Made by a program: the position numbers and the translations under genes. Below, in pieces: positions 1 through 8,493 of a DNA stretch of 51,949 nucleotides. The notes beneath the pieces were generated by a model. The model was not told the DNA's origin and did no database searches. It saw only the letters and a list, made by a program, of their open reading frames with translations. The stretch is from Acinetobacter sp. WU_MDCI_Axc73 (GTDB lineage: Bacteria; Pseudomonadota; Gammaproteobacteria; Pseudomonadales; Moraxellaceae): the NCBI RefSeq assembly GCF_025562455.1, contig NZ_JAHPRO010000023.1, positions 1 through 51,949 of the forward strand, given 5' to 3'. The first letter of the stretch is position 1. Each line of letters begins with the position of its first letter.

Positions 1-127
1 CCTCATACCCAAGTTGTCACTTGAATTCTGTTCAAATGAGCAGAGTGTTATCTTTTAAATCTTTGTGCAACAAAGCCTTGAACAACGTATTTATTTTACA
101 AAAACACTTGATCTCTATTCTCAGTAC

Positions 128-152
128 AAAGAACACCTAGTTGTTCTTTTTT
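128..152 (+). terminator. Hairpin terminator of a gene left of the window
   Basis: An 8-bp perfect stem (128-135 with 142-149) encloses a 6-nt loop and runs directly into a T tract, the form of an intrinsic terminator on the + strand. No gene is visible between position 1 and this hairpin, so it probably ends a transcript that starts left of the window. The A-rich left arm would also let it act weakly on the other strand. Confidence 0.6.
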
Positions 153-243
153 ATTACTTAATTATTCTAAATTTTCTCCTAAAAAATAATTCATTCAATA
201 TCAATACTATAAAAATTTAAGCCATAGCTTAACTTGATAAAAG

Positions 244-269
244 ATATATTAAGATATATCTTAATATAT
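244..269. promoter_or_regulatory. 26-bp perfect palindrome, likely PadR autoregulatory operator
   Basis: The bases from 244 to 269 form a perfect inverted repeat centred between 256 and 257 (core AAGATATATCTT). It lies 28 bases upstream of the ATG of the PadR-family gene, where the promoter should be, and is rich in TATA steps. PadR regulators commonly bind long A+T-rich palindromes and repress their own promoter. The assignment as operator is inference from position and symmetry. Confidence 0.6.
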
Positions 270-297
270 ATAAATTAAGCAATTCGAGGAAATAAAG

Positions 298-825
298 ATG
301 AGACATCGATCCGATCATCATCAATCTGAACAGGATTTATATCATCGAGAGCAGCATCGTTCAGGCCGTCGTGGGCGTCTATTTGAAGCGGGTCGGATGA
401 AGCTCCTAGTGTTACATCTCATTCAGCAAAGTCCGAAACATGGCTATGAAATTATTAAAGAAATTAGCGACCTCGTAGGTGATGGATATACACCAAGCGC
501 AGGAACAATTTATCCAACGTTAACCAACTTGGAAGAAATGAATTTGATTTCTGTGCAAGATGCAGAACGTAAGCAATATCAAATGACTCAGTTGGGTGAT
601 GCTTACATACAGGAGCAACAAAGCAAACTGGATGAATTGCTAGAGAAATTGAGACTAAGACGTGAAATTCATAATAATGATCAGTTGATTGAGATTCATC
701 GTGCAATGGAAAACCTTAAAACGGCTCTGCGTCTAAAACTCAATACTGCTGATTTACAGCAAGAGCAGATTTACCAGATTGCGGAAAAAATTGATCAAGC
801 AGCAATTACGATTGGTCGTTTGTAA
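298..825 (+). CDS. PadR-family transcriptional regulator, YqjI-like
   Basis: A 175-residue DNA-binding repressor. Residues about 30-110 form a PadR winged helix, with the typical string HGYEIIKEI followed by YTPSAGTIYPTL, and the C-terminal third (AMENLKTALRLKLNTADLQ) resembles the dimerisation part of E. coli YqjI, a metal-responsive PadR protein that controls a ferric-siderophore reductase. The first 28 residues are rich in His and Arg (RHRSDHHQ, YHREQHR), which recalls the metal-binding tail of YqjI but without its cysteines. The start is supported by GAGGA 8 bases upstream. The palindrome just ahead suggests autorepression. The next gene, DUF3861, follows 33 bases later and is probably co-transcribed. 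PadR membership is firm; a metal-sensing role is inference. Confidence 0.85.
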   Translation: MRHRSDHHQSEQDLYHREQHRSGRRGRLFEAGRMKLLVLHLIQQSPKHGYEIIKEISDLVGDGYTPSAGTIYPTLTNLEEMNLISVQDAERKQYQMTQLGDAYIQEQQSKLDELLEKLRLRREIHNNDQLIEIHRAMENLKTALRLKLNTADLQQEQIYQIAEKIDQAAITIGRL

Positions 826-858
826 ACACTTCATCCCTTATCAAATTAGAGAAAACTT

Positions 859-1152
859 ATGAAACAACATCAATACTTTGTCAGCGTTCAGCATTTAAAA
901 GATGCCAAAGGTAACGTATCTACGTATGCACAAAAGCTTGAGTTCTATACAGGCAATCATGATGATATTTTCCAGATCGTTGAAAAATTAGAATCAGCCA
1001 AATTTTTTGATGAACACACGACAAAATCTTTTGCGTTAGGCTTAAAACTGTTTAGTGAGGTAATGTTGGAGCAGCGTAATCATCCTTTATTTACAGAGTT
1101 CGCACGGCATTTCCATGATTTTATGAAACACATGAAAAGCCAGATTTCTTAG
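859..1152 (+). CDS. DUF3861 domain-containing small protein
   Basis: A 97-residue soluble protein that reads as the DUF3861 family, whose function is not known. It starts MKQHQYFVSVQHLKD, has a beta-rich first half with NVSTYAQKLEFYTGNHDDIF and an amphipathic helical second half ending in an Asp/His-containing segment (FARHFHDFMKHM). No signal peptide or membrane segment is seen. GAGAA precedes the ATG at a suitable distance. It lies directly behind the PadR gene in the same orientation, so it may be part of that regulator's operon. Nothing in the sequence reveals a reaction. Confidence 0.75.
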   Translation: MKQHQYFVSVQHLKDAKGNVSTYAQKLEFYTGNHDDIFQIVEKLESAKFFDEHTTKSFALGLKLFSEVMLEQRNHPLFTEFARHFHDFMKHMKSQIS

Positions 1153-1465
1153 CCCGAATAATATTTGAGTGCTGTTTTAATAAGGATTGTCTTAAAAATG
1201 GCACTACACTGTCTTAAAGTTTGTCCTGAAATGCTAAGTTGAGTTTGTTAAGATAAAAACAATCAATGAGATCAGTTGCATACAAGTAGCAATATCGAAT
1301 TTATTCAGAACATATTGTTTACGCAATCATAAAAGAACGATAGTCAAAGACACGTTATTCTGATTTTTTACGCGCATCTATGTTGTGAATAATATTTTAA
1401 TCAGCAAGCGCAGCGCTAAATTTTGCTAGCCATTTCAGATTTAAGCACGCATTAGGAAAAAGATA
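1153..1465. other. Gene-free stretch between DUF3861 and pirin
   Basis: These 313 bases carry no credible reading frame, tRNA-like fold or strong terminator that I can see. A short direct repeat (TGTCTTAAA) occurs twice around 1186-1220. The last part must contain the pirin promoter, but no clear -35/-10 pair stands out. An AGGAAAAAG ribosome-binding site precedes the ATG at 1466. Confidence 0.5.
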
Positions 1466-2413
1466 ATGACCAATACCAACTATACGGAAATCTCTGACTC
1501 GCAGGACTGTGAAAGCTATATCAGTAAATTTATTCAAGATTTTCAAATCCGAAGTGCTGAAATTGGCAAAGGCACAGTGATTAAACGTGCTTTACCGAGT
1601 CGACAAAAACGCATGATTGGCGCGTGGTGTTTTCTGGATCACGCAGGACCTGTGACTTTTCCTCAAGGTGATGGATTGGATGTTGGGCCACATCCGCATA
1701 CAGGCTTACAGACTTTTACTTGGATGATTGAAGGCACCATGATGCATACCGACAGTCTGGGAACCAAGCAGTTGATTCGCCCTTATCAGGTGAACCTGAT
1801 GACTGCAGGACATGGTATTTCGCATACTGAAGTGGCACCAGATACTGAAACTAAAATGCATGCTGCACAGCTCTGGATTGCCTTACCTGATGAAAAGCTG
1901 AATATGCCACCACAATTTGATCACTATCCAGTATTACCAAAAACACAGCAGGATCAGGTTGAATTTACCGTTTTGGTCGGTGAGTTTATGGGGCAAACCT
2001 CTCCTGTTGCGGTGCATACGCCATTGGTTGGTATCGATATGACCGCTCAGGCAGATGCGAAGACTCGTATTCCACTCAATCCAAAATTTGAATACGGCTT
2101 TTTGGCGTTAGAAGGTCATGCTTGGGTGAATGGGCATGAATTGACACAGGATAACATGTTGGTGTTGGAGCCAGGATTGGAGCACATCGAGATTAGAATT
2201 CCTAAAGGTTGCCGTGTGTTATTAATCGGTGGCGAGCCATTTGAAACACCAATTTTACTATGGTGGAATCTCGTCGGTCGTACCACAGAAGGGTTACACG
2301 AAGCACGTGAACAATGGATCAATCATGACCCTCGCTTTGGCGAAATTCCAGATTATGATGGTCCACGCCTTGAAGCTCCGACTTTCCCTGATCAAATGAG
2401 AGCATCCAAATGA
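1466..2413 (+). CDS. Pirin family protein (bicupin)
   Basis: A 315-residue cytoplasmic bicupin. The N-terminal pirin domain (about 35-165) has the metal-site signature HPHTGLQTFTWMIEG followed by HGISHTE and an E/H near KMHAAQLWIALP, which supply three His and one Glu for an Fe or Ni site. The C-terminal pirin domain (about 195-300) is recognisable by FEYGFLALEGHAWVNG and LLIGGEPFETPILLWWN. Bacterial pirins include quercetinases and proteins that tune stress or metabolic enzymes, so the substrate here is unknown. The length is slightly above the usual 230-300 because of an N-terminal extension of about 30 residues. It overlaps the following OsmC gene by four bases (ATGA), implying translational coupling. 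Confidence 0.9.
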   Translation: MTNTNYTEISDSQDCESYISKFIQDFQIRSAEIGKGTVIKRALPSRQKRMIGAWCFLDHAGPVTFPQGDGLDVGPHPHTGLQTFTWMIEGTMMHTDSLGTKQLIRPYQVNLMTAGHGISHTEVAPDTETKMHAAQLWIALPDEKLNMPPQFDHYPVLPKTQQDQVEFTVLVGEFMGQTSPVAVHTPLVGIDMTAQADAKTRIPLNPKFEYGFLALEGHAWVNGHELTQDNMLVLEPGLEHIEIRIPKGCRVLLIGGEPFETPILLWWNLVGRTTEGLHEAREQWINHDPRFGEIPDYDGPRLEAPTFPDQMRASK

Positions 2414-2811
2414 GTATGATTGCGCGTAGCGTTGTTAAAACAGATCCAGCCCCGTGGAAAGGTGAAGTCATCAGCGGTAAACACCAGTTTATTACCGATA
2501 AACCTGAATCTTTTGGTGGTCATGATATGGGGCCTGCACCTTATGACTTTCTAACAGCAAGTCTGGCTTCATGTACCATGATTACCTTGCGTATGTATGC
2601 ACAGCATAAAGAAATGGATTTTGGTGAGTTTAGCGTCGAAGTTGATTTTTTTATGAATAAGGAACAACAGGAATGGATCGAGCGTCGTGTGACGTTTAAA
2701 AATCCATTATCTGAAGAAATACAGGAAAAAGTGCTCAATGTGTGTAGAAAAACGCCTGTGACCAAAACTTTGTTGCGTAGCCTTGAAATTAAAACTACGC
2801 TAGGTGAGTAA
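2410..2811 (+). CDS. OsmC family peroxiredoxin-like protein
   Basis: A 133-residue protein of the OsmC/Ohr fold, which reduces organic hydroperoxides through two reactive cysteines. Both are present: the first in SLASCTMITLRMYAQHK (about residue 55) and the second in LNVCRKTPVTKTL (about 117). The Gly/Pro-rich GHDMGPAPYDFLTASLA lead is typical of the OsmC subgroup rather than Ohr. The start codon overlaps the pirin stop, so the two proteins are made together, suggesting a joint role in oxidative stress. Family membership is clear; the natural peroxide substrate is not. Confidence 0.88.
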   Translation: MSMIARSVVKTDPAPWKGEVISGKHQFITDKPESFGGHDMGPAPYDFLTASLASCTMITLRMYAQHKEMDFGEFSVEVDFFMNKEQQEWIERRVTFKNPLSEEIQEKVLNVCRKTPVTKTLLRSLEIKTTLGE

Positions 2812-2835
2812 TGTCGTAGTTAAATGACTTTACAG

Positions 2836-2863
2836 TTAAGCCCATGTGATGCCATGGGCTTAA
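2836..2863 (+). terminator. Hairpin after the pirin-OsmC pair
   Basis: An 11-bp perfect stem (2836-2846 with 2853-2863) with a 6-nt loop lies 25 bases after the OsmC stop. The T tract is poor, so termination may be partial or the hairpin may mainly protect the mRNA 3' end. Confidence 0.55.
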
Positions 2864-2914
2864 TGTTATAAATAGATTTAGAAATCACGGCAACTAAAAA
2901 CAAAAGAGAACTTT

Positions 2915-3556
2915 ATGCTCACCTTACATCATCTGCAACAATCACGTTCCTTTCGGATTTTATGGGCTCTGGAAGAGCTAGAACAAGACTATCAAGTTAA
3001 ATATTATAAACGTTTACCGACCTTTGCCGCGCCACCTGAACTCAAACAGATACATCCTTTGGGCAAGGCACCCATTTTACAGGATGATGATCGCGCGATT
3101 GCAGAGTCTGCGGTGATTTTGGAATACCTGCAAAGCAAATATGATTTGCAAAATCAGTTTAAACCAAAAAATGATGAAGACGCTTTTCAATATTTATATT
3201 GGATGCATTATGCCGAAGGTTCACTCATGCCATTATTGGTGTTTCAGTTGGTCATGAACAATGTGGGGAAAAATGTACCTTTTATCATTCGTCCCATTGC
3301 CAACAAAATTACCGATGGGATTAAAGCTGGCTTTATTCGTCCACGTTTAAAAGATCATATTGCTTTTTTAGAAGAGTATTTGTCCCAACATGATTATTTT
3401 GCTGGTCAGTTTAGCTTTGCTGATATTCAGATGAGTTTTCCACTAGAGGCAATTCTTACCCGAATCACAGGTAAGTATCCGAATATTCAAGCCTTTCTGG
3501 CTCGGATTCAATCTCGTCCTGCTTATCAACGTGCCAAGCAAAAAGGAATTGAATAA
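2915..3556 (+). CDS. Glutathione S-transferase family protein
   Basis: A 213-residue GST. The N-terminal thioredoxin-fold domain (1-78) shows HHLQQSRSFRILWALEEL, the conserved cis-Pro segment GKAPILQDDD and the glutathione-binding Glu-Ser in IAESAVILEYL. The helical C-terminal domain (about 88-205) contains the N-capping motif FSFADIQMSFPLE. It should conjugate or reduce small electrophiles with glutathione in the cytoplasm; the substrate cannot be read from sequence. It stands alone between two hairpin-bounded units, close to the pirin/OsmC pair, which fits a stress-response neighbourhood. Unlike the GST-like protein at 35942, this copy keeps the glutathione-binding signature. Confidence 0.88.
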   Translation: MLTLHHLQQSRSFRILWALEELEQDYQVKYYKRLPTFAAPPELKQIHPLGKAPILQDDDRAIAESAVILEYLQSKYDLQNQFKPKNDEDAFQYLYWMHYAEGSLMPLLVFQLVMNNVGKNVPFIIRPIANKITDGIKAGFIRPRLKDHIAFLEEYLSQHDYFAGQFSFADIQMSFPLEAILTRITGKYPNIQAFLARIQSRPAYQRAKQKGIE

Positions 3557-3723
3557 AAGTAGTTGGTTGTGTAGCCATCCATATGGCTTGCTGACAAACT
3601 GATGCACATAATCAATGCTAGTTATATTTAAAAACATCAATCAAAATGAAATTTGTCATTTATTTTGAATATCTCCTCGTCAATATATGTCTTTTCAGAC
3701 AAGCTTTAGATGATTGATGTTTT

Positions 3724-4980
3724 ATGAAACTGATGACGACTAAAAATATGTCCATATTATCTCTGGGGATTTGTGCGGTTTTAGCATTCACAGCATGTCA
3801 TGATTCAGATTATGATCAGAGCCAGAACACGCCATCGACTCAGCCACAAGATCAGCGCTTTTTAAATGCCAAAGCCGGTGACGTTATTCAGGTTCAGATT
3901 GCTGATCTGATTCCGACCCAAGGTGCAGTGGGCTATGATCAGATTTATTATAAATTAGGTCGTTGGCAAGGCGATTGGAATCGTCAGACTTGGCAAGCAG
4001 ATTCGACCAATCAGCTTTCTTATCTGAATAAAACCATAGGCAAAAAATTCAGTGATTACTGTGAAGCAATTGGTGCCAAAAGTCGTGATGACTTTAGCAG
4101 CATTGAGCAACTTAAAGCAGCAAATTTAAAACAACTCGATAGCTTTGGTTGTGCTGAACAACCAGGTACAGAAACTGCTGATTTGAAAACGGTCGTGGTT
4201 GGCTACGATGGTCGTTTGTACCTGACGGACGGACATCATACGATGACCCAGTTACGTGAATTACCTGATGGAGGTGAAACGCTGAAAGTTTGGGTACGTG
4301 TAGTTGATAATTATAGCACTCTCAAAACGGCAGATGAGTTTTGGGCAAAAATGGTAGCCAATGGTCGTGCATGGCTGCGTAATGGACAAAATCAAAGTAT
4401 TACACATCAACAATTACCAAAAAATTTGGGACTTAAATCAGCCATCAATCCAACTGGCATGGAAGAAAATCAGTATCGTTCATTGATGTATTTTGTCCGA
4501 GATATTGGGTATAGCAAACCTGATAATGCCACCGACTTTCTGGAATTTTTATGGCAAGACTGGTTAGAGGCTCAGGTTAAAATGGGTATGGTGCAGCCTT
4601 TAAGTTTTTATCATCTTGATGCGAATATATATGGCGGGGCAGATGTACTGGCAAGCACTAGCATCAAAAAGGATTTAACTCTCTCTGGTAGCGCCACTGG
4701 TTATAGCGCAGCGATTGCCAATTACGCTTTATTGATCGGCACAACAGCACCAGACACGGTCATTTATCAAAGCCAGACAGCAAAAAGTCTGGGGAGTCTA
4801 AACTTGCAAAAAAATGAAAATAAAGGTTCTGTGACCGCCAATGCGATCAGTACTTTTGATGAGCTGAATCGAGATGAACTCAAAAAAGATGGTACGCCAC
4901 GATCAGGGGGAAGCGTTTGGTATGCGGTACATTATCGTGAATGCGGTAAACCCACTACGGGAACATGCTGGGGCTGGTAA
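3724..4980 (+). CDS. Lipoprotein with ParB/sulfiredoxin-like domain
   Basis: A 418-residue exported lipoprotein. The N-terminus is a lipoprotein signal with the lipobox LAFTAC, making Cys25 the lipidated residue. Residues about 48-200 look like the ParB/Srx superfamily branch called putative ParB-like nuclease (PF08857): DVIQVQIADLIPTQ at the start and LYLTDGHHTMTQLRE as the conserved core. The remaining 220 residues are of unknown function and end in two cysteines (YRECGKPTTGTCWGW) that may form a disulphide. The family is usually found as exported proteins in proteobacteria and its activity is not established. It is monocistronic, ended by the bidirectional terminator at 4995-5029. Confidence 0.75.
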   Translation: MKLMTTKNMSILSLGICAVLAFTACHDSDYDQSQNTPSTQPQDQRFLNAKAGDVIQVQIADLIPTQGAVGYDQIYYKLGRWQGDWNRQTWQADSTNQLSYLNKTIGKKFSDYCEAIGAKSRDDFSSIEQLKAANLKQLDSFGCAEQPGTETADLKTVVVGYDGRLYLTDGHHTMTQLRELPDGGETLKVWVRVVDNYSTLKTADEFWAKMVANGRAWLRNGQNQSITHQQLPKNLGLKSAINPTGMEENQYRSLMYFVRDIGYSKPDNATDFLEFLWQDWLEAQVKMGMVQPLSFYHLDANIYGGADVLASTSIKKDLTLSGSATGYSAAIANYALLIGTTAPDTVIYQSQTAKSLGSLNLQKNENKGSVTANAISTFDELNRDELKKDGTPRSGGSVWYAVHYRECGKPTTGTCWGW

Positions 4981-4994
4981 TTATTTGGAAAATC

Positions 4995-5029
4995 GGTAAA
5001 AAAGAACGGACTAGGCGTTCTTTTTTACC
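4995..5029. terminator. Bidirectional terminator
   Basis: A perfect 14-bp stem (4995-5008 with 5016-5029) and 7-nt loop, with an A tract in one arm and a T tract in the other, sits between two convergent genes. It can stop transcription from both the ParB-like lipoprotein gene and the argS-SPOR operon. Confidence 0.9.
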
Positions 5030-5040
5030 ATGACAATGCT

Positions 5041-5658
5041 TTAACGTTTTACCACAATGGAGTCGATACCGCTGTGTTGCAAGGTCTGCTGTGCTGCAAC
5101 CGCTGCCTCTTGAGAATCATAAGGTCCAGAAACAACGCGATACCATGTTTTTCCATTTTCTACACTTTTGACGACATCGGCAGATAAACCATTGAGAATA
5201 ATTTCTGCACGTCGTGCATCGGCACTGTCTGGATCAGGATAGCTACGGACTTGCAAGATGTAAGATGTTTGGTGAGGTTGTTGTACGCTTTCTTCGGCGG
5301 CAACGGCCGCAGTAGGATCATTACTCACAGGTGTGCTGGTTTCACGTGGGGCCTCTACAATCACCACAGGTTGTTGTGACTTGGTTTCTGGCACTGCTTG
5401 TTCTGGAATCGGAGTGACTTGTTGCTGCGGGAGTAAATCGTAGAAACGGTAGTCATGATTGGTTTCTTCTTCCTGATAATGCGTCGAAGTCACTTCATTT
5501 TTAGTCGAAACAGGTTTCCACGGTTTCCATAGCATCAGCAATACTGCAATGCACATCAGAACCAAAATAGCCACTAATGTCCCTAACCACTTTGGTATCA
5601 GTGATTTTTTTGGTCTTTTTGGTCGCTCAGATACACCGCGCTGCGTTTTTCCAAACAC
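5041..5658 (-). CDS. SPOR domain-containing inner-membrane protein
   Basis: A 205-residue bitopic membrane protein. A basic N-terminus is followed by one membrane segment (about 24-44, LGTLVAILVLMCIAVLLML), a Pro/Glu/Gln-rich periplasmic linker (50-125) and a C-terminal SPOR domain (about 128-203: SYILQVRSYPDPDSADARR, VVSGPYDSQEAA). SPOR domains bind denuded glycan strands of septal peptidoglycan, so the protein probably localises to the division site, in the manner of FtsN or DedD. It lies downstream of argS on the same strand (76-base gap), a conserved pairing in related bacteria as far as I recall. No catalytic domain is present. Confidence 0.88.
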   Translation of the reverse strand: MFGKTQRGVSERPKRPKKSLIPKWLGTLVAILVLMCIAVLLMLWKPWKPVSTKNEVTSTHYQEEETNHDYRFYDLLPQQQVTPIPEQAVPETKSQQPVVIVEAPRETSTPVSNDPTAAVAAEESVQQPHQTSYILQVRSYPDPDSADARRAEIILNGLSADVVKSVENGKTWYRVVSGPYDSQEAAVAAQQTLQHSGIDSIVVKR

Positions 5659-5734
5659 GTGAAATCCTCTTCAAATTAGGTCGTCAGACCAAAAACAGGA
5701 ATTGGTCTGAGCTGCAAGTCAAACAATAGATGAT

Positions 5735-7525
5735 TTACATTGATTCTGGCGCAGATACGCCAAGCAATTCCAAACCATTACGCAACACTTGTTGTACGTT
5801 GATGGACAACAAAAGGCGCGCTTGAGTGAGTTCTGCATCATCGTTTAACACTTTATGTTCATTGTACCAGCCGTGAAATAATGCTGCTAACTCTTTCAAA
5901 TAGTTGCCAATTTGATGAGGTTCGTAGGCATTTGCTGCACGTACAATAATATCTGGATAGGCTGCTAGTTTCGATAGAATTTCTGTTTCAGCATCCAGTT
6001 CCAGACGTGAAGCATATGCACGTGCCTGAACAGCATCAAAATTCACTGCACTTGTCGCTGCTTTTTCTAGCATACGACAGATGCGCGCATGCGCATATTG
6101 AATGTAATACACCGCATTATCCTTGCTTTGTGATACAGCAAGATCCAAATCGAAGTCAATATGTTGCTCAGATTTACGCATCACATAGTAAAAACGGGCT
6201 GCATCATTACCGACTTCTTCACGGAGTTCACGTAAAGTCACAAATTGCCCTGAACGTGAGGACATTTGTACCATTTCACCACCACGCCATAGGCTAACAA
6301 ATTGAACTAAAAGTACCGTGAGTTTGGCAGAGTCATAACCCATCGCATCAATGGCGGCTTTTACCCGTGCAATATAACCGTGGTGATCTGAACCCCAGAT
6401 ATCTACAATATGAGTATAGCCGCGTTGTAATTTATCTAAATGATAGGCGATGTCAGACGCAAAATATGTGGTTTGACCATTACGGCGTTTCACGACACGG
6501 TCTTTTTCATCCCCAAATTCGGTAGATTTGAACCAGATATTGCCGTCTTTTTCGTAGAGAAAGCCACGTTGGTCTAGGGTTTGTAGAGCTTCTTCAATTT
6601 TATCCGCTAGAGATGCTTCACTAAACCAGCGATCAAAAGTCACACCAAAATCAGCAAGATCATCTTTAATGTCATCTAAAATTGCTTTTAACGCCGCCTG
6701 ATGGAAAACACGATATCCATCCCCTAATAAATGCTGTGAATTGGCAATCAATCCATCAATATGTTTTTCTTTGTCACCCGAAAGAATAACTTTATTACCT
6801 TCTGCATCCAGTTCAGCAGCATATTGCACATCTTCTGGTACATCTTGATAAACATCGGTTACCGCACGAACGTATGCATCGCCGTCTTTATCAATAATAG
6901 TTTGTGCAATTTCTTTGACGTAATTGCCTTGATATGCATTTTTAGGAAAAACTAAACCTTGACCCAATAATTCCAAATAGCGTAAATATGTTGAAGTCGC
7001 CAAAATATCCATTTGACGGCCTGCATCATTGACATAATATTCACGATCGACTTTGGCACCTGTTGCTTCTAGCAAGTTCGCCACGGTCATGCCATAAGCG
7101 GCACCGCGACCATGTCCGACATGAAGACTTGAGGTTGGGTTGGCAGAGACAAACTCTACCTGAATTTTTTGTGCACCATTGGCCTGACTACGACCAAATT
7201 GATTTTTTTGTAGCTGAATTTGGTCGAGTACAGCGTAACGCTGATCCGCATTTAAGAAAAAGTTGATAAAGCCAGGCCCAGCGATTTCAGCCTTGGTAAT
7301 GTCTGCCACTTCAGGTAAGTGTGCCAATACTTTTTCAGCCAAATCCCGAGGTTTCATACCTGCAGCTTTTGCTCCGACCATCGCAATGTTGGAAGCAAAG
7401 TCACCATGACTTCGGTCTTTGGTACGGGTTAACACACTGTTGTTAGTCCAATCCGAAGGAAGAATCCCTGCTTGTTGAAGAGATTGCACGGCATGATCAA
7501 GAGCTGCTTGTATGGCGGTATTCAT
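5735..7525 (-). CDS. argS: Arginyl-tRNA synthetase
   Basis: A 596-residue class I aminoacyl-tRNA synthetase that charges tRNA-Arg. The order is the ArgRS-specific N-terminal domain (about 1-110), the catalytic Rossmann core with the HIGH-type motif SANPTSSLHVGHGRGAAYG (about 130-148), a KMSK-equivalent region that is degenerate as usual for ArgRS (VQMSSRSGQFVTL, about 417-429), and the C-terminal anticodon-binding DALR domain (about 475-596) that contains YIQYAHARI. The length is typical for the longer proteobacterial form. It is the first gene of a two-gene unit with the SPOR-domain gene. Confidence 0.97.
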   Translation of the reverse strand: MNTAIQAALDHAVQSLQQAGILPSDWTNNSVLTRTKDRSHGDFASNIAMVGAKAAGMKPRDLAEKVLAHLPEVADITKAEIAGPGFINFFLNADQRYAVLDQIQLQKNQFGRSQANGAQKIQVEFVSANPTSSLHVGHGRGAAYGMTVANLLEATGAKVDREYYVNDAGRQMDILATSTYLRYLELLGQGLVFPKNAYQGNYVKEIAQTIIDKDGDAYVRAVTDVYQDVPEDVQYAAELDAEGNKVILSGDKEKHIDGLIANSQHLLGDGYRVFHQAALKAILDDIKDDLADFGVTFDRWFSEASLADKIEEALQTLDQRGFLYEKDGNIWFKSTEFGDEKDRVVKRRNGQTTYFASDIAYHLDKLQRGYTHIVDIWGSDHHGYIARVKAAIDAMGYDSAKLTVLLVQFVSLWRGGEMVQMSSRSGQFVTLRELREEVGNDAARFYYVMRKSEQHIDFDLDLAVSQSKDNAVYYIQYAHARICRMLEKAATSAVNFDAVQARAYASRLELDAETEILSKLAAYPDIIVRAANAYEPHQIGNYLKELAALFHGWYNEHKVLNDDAELTQARLLLSINVQQVLRNGLELLGVSAPESM

Positions 7526-7663
7526 ATCTATCTAAAACGAATGTTCGCGGAAAAACGCTAAATATAGCAAATTTTGTCCGCTTTAGGTGAGGCTGTTTTG
7601 CTTCACTACCGATTTAATTTCAATGAATGCTAAGAGGTATGTGATCCAATCTTTTATTTAAGA

Positions 7664-8249
7664 TTATTCTTGACAAGAAACAGGCCTGTTGAGTAACTCA
7701 GCGTGTCGATTTTCAAAGCGATATAAATGTTCTGCATGATAGATTTTGATAGTTTTGGCTGTCGCTAGCTCTTTTTTAAAGCTATCAAGTTTTTGACTGG
7801 AATACAGATTAAAAGGATTTAAATCGTTTTTATAATCGAGAAGAAATTGAATTTGTCCGAGTTTATCATCGTATGCGCTCAAAATTTGCTCGCCTTTGGC
7901 ATTATATAAATAAAAGGCTGGTTCCTGAGTATTCATTTGACAGTTGAAACGAAATGATAAAATAGATTGATCATCGGATTTATTTTGTAGGATATAGACA
8001 TCCTGCTTTTTATTTTTCATATAAACCCATTGGTTTTTGGGCATGTTTTCACTGAATTTTTCCATCTGATTCAGGGTGGTTTGGCTAATATCAACAATGC
8101 CTTTACTATCGACTTTGGGAACAGCGGACTTGACGCCTAACCATGAACCGACTTTATCGGTAGTTTTTGAAACACTTTGACAGCCCGTTAATAAAAGGAA
8201 TAATGCCAATCCACAAATTGATGAAAAGGATGGTTTTTACAATAAACAT
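7664..8249 (-). pseudogene. Lipoprotein gene with apparent frameshift in its signal peptide
   Basis: From a TTG at 8209 the frame reads MALFLLLTGCQSVSKTTDKV and runs 181 residues to 7664; it encodes a protein of unknown function with a lipobox LLTGC and a mature part of mixed alpha/beta character. This start is poor: it has no basic n-region and no clear ribosome-binding site, and the frame closes upstream at 8237-8239. An ATG at 8247-8249 in the neighbouring frame opens MFIVK, and removal of one A from the five-A run (T run at 8234-8238 on the + strand) would join it to PSFSSICGLALFLLLTGC, a complete lipoprotein signal. Either the gene is phase-variable or broken, the assembly has one base too many, or the TTG start is real. 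No known domain is recognised. Confidence 0.55.
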
Positions 8250-8493
8250 ATTTATTATCAATAGAATCAAAAGCTCAGAATATGTTCAGTATATCCAAAA
8301 GCATTTAGCTCATCCGCTCTGATATGTAAAAGAGCCATAAAATCCCGATAGATTCTATTTGAACATAAAATGTGATCAATTCGACTATCAATTTTGGAAA
8401 TACCTATTTTGCTCAAAAAGCGCGTAAGCTATATCGAATCGATGATTTGAATGAATAACCGTTTGGCACTTGAGCTGAACAATGAGATAGGCA

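Larger units (their letters stand above)
1..297. other. Intergenic stretch before the PadR gene
   Basis: No credible reading frame is seen on either strand. The stretch holds the terminator hairpin at 128-152, an A+T-rich segment, the long palindrome at 244-269 and the PadR Shine-Dalgarno sequence (GAGGA, about 285-290). The first hundred bases show nothing I can name. Confidence 0.6.

Noticed and set aside
5684..5710. 7-bp inverted repeat between argS and the SPOR gene as terminator or attenuator
   Set aside because: Long 13-base loop, no T tract in the direction of transcription and no leader peptide seen; too weak to claim.
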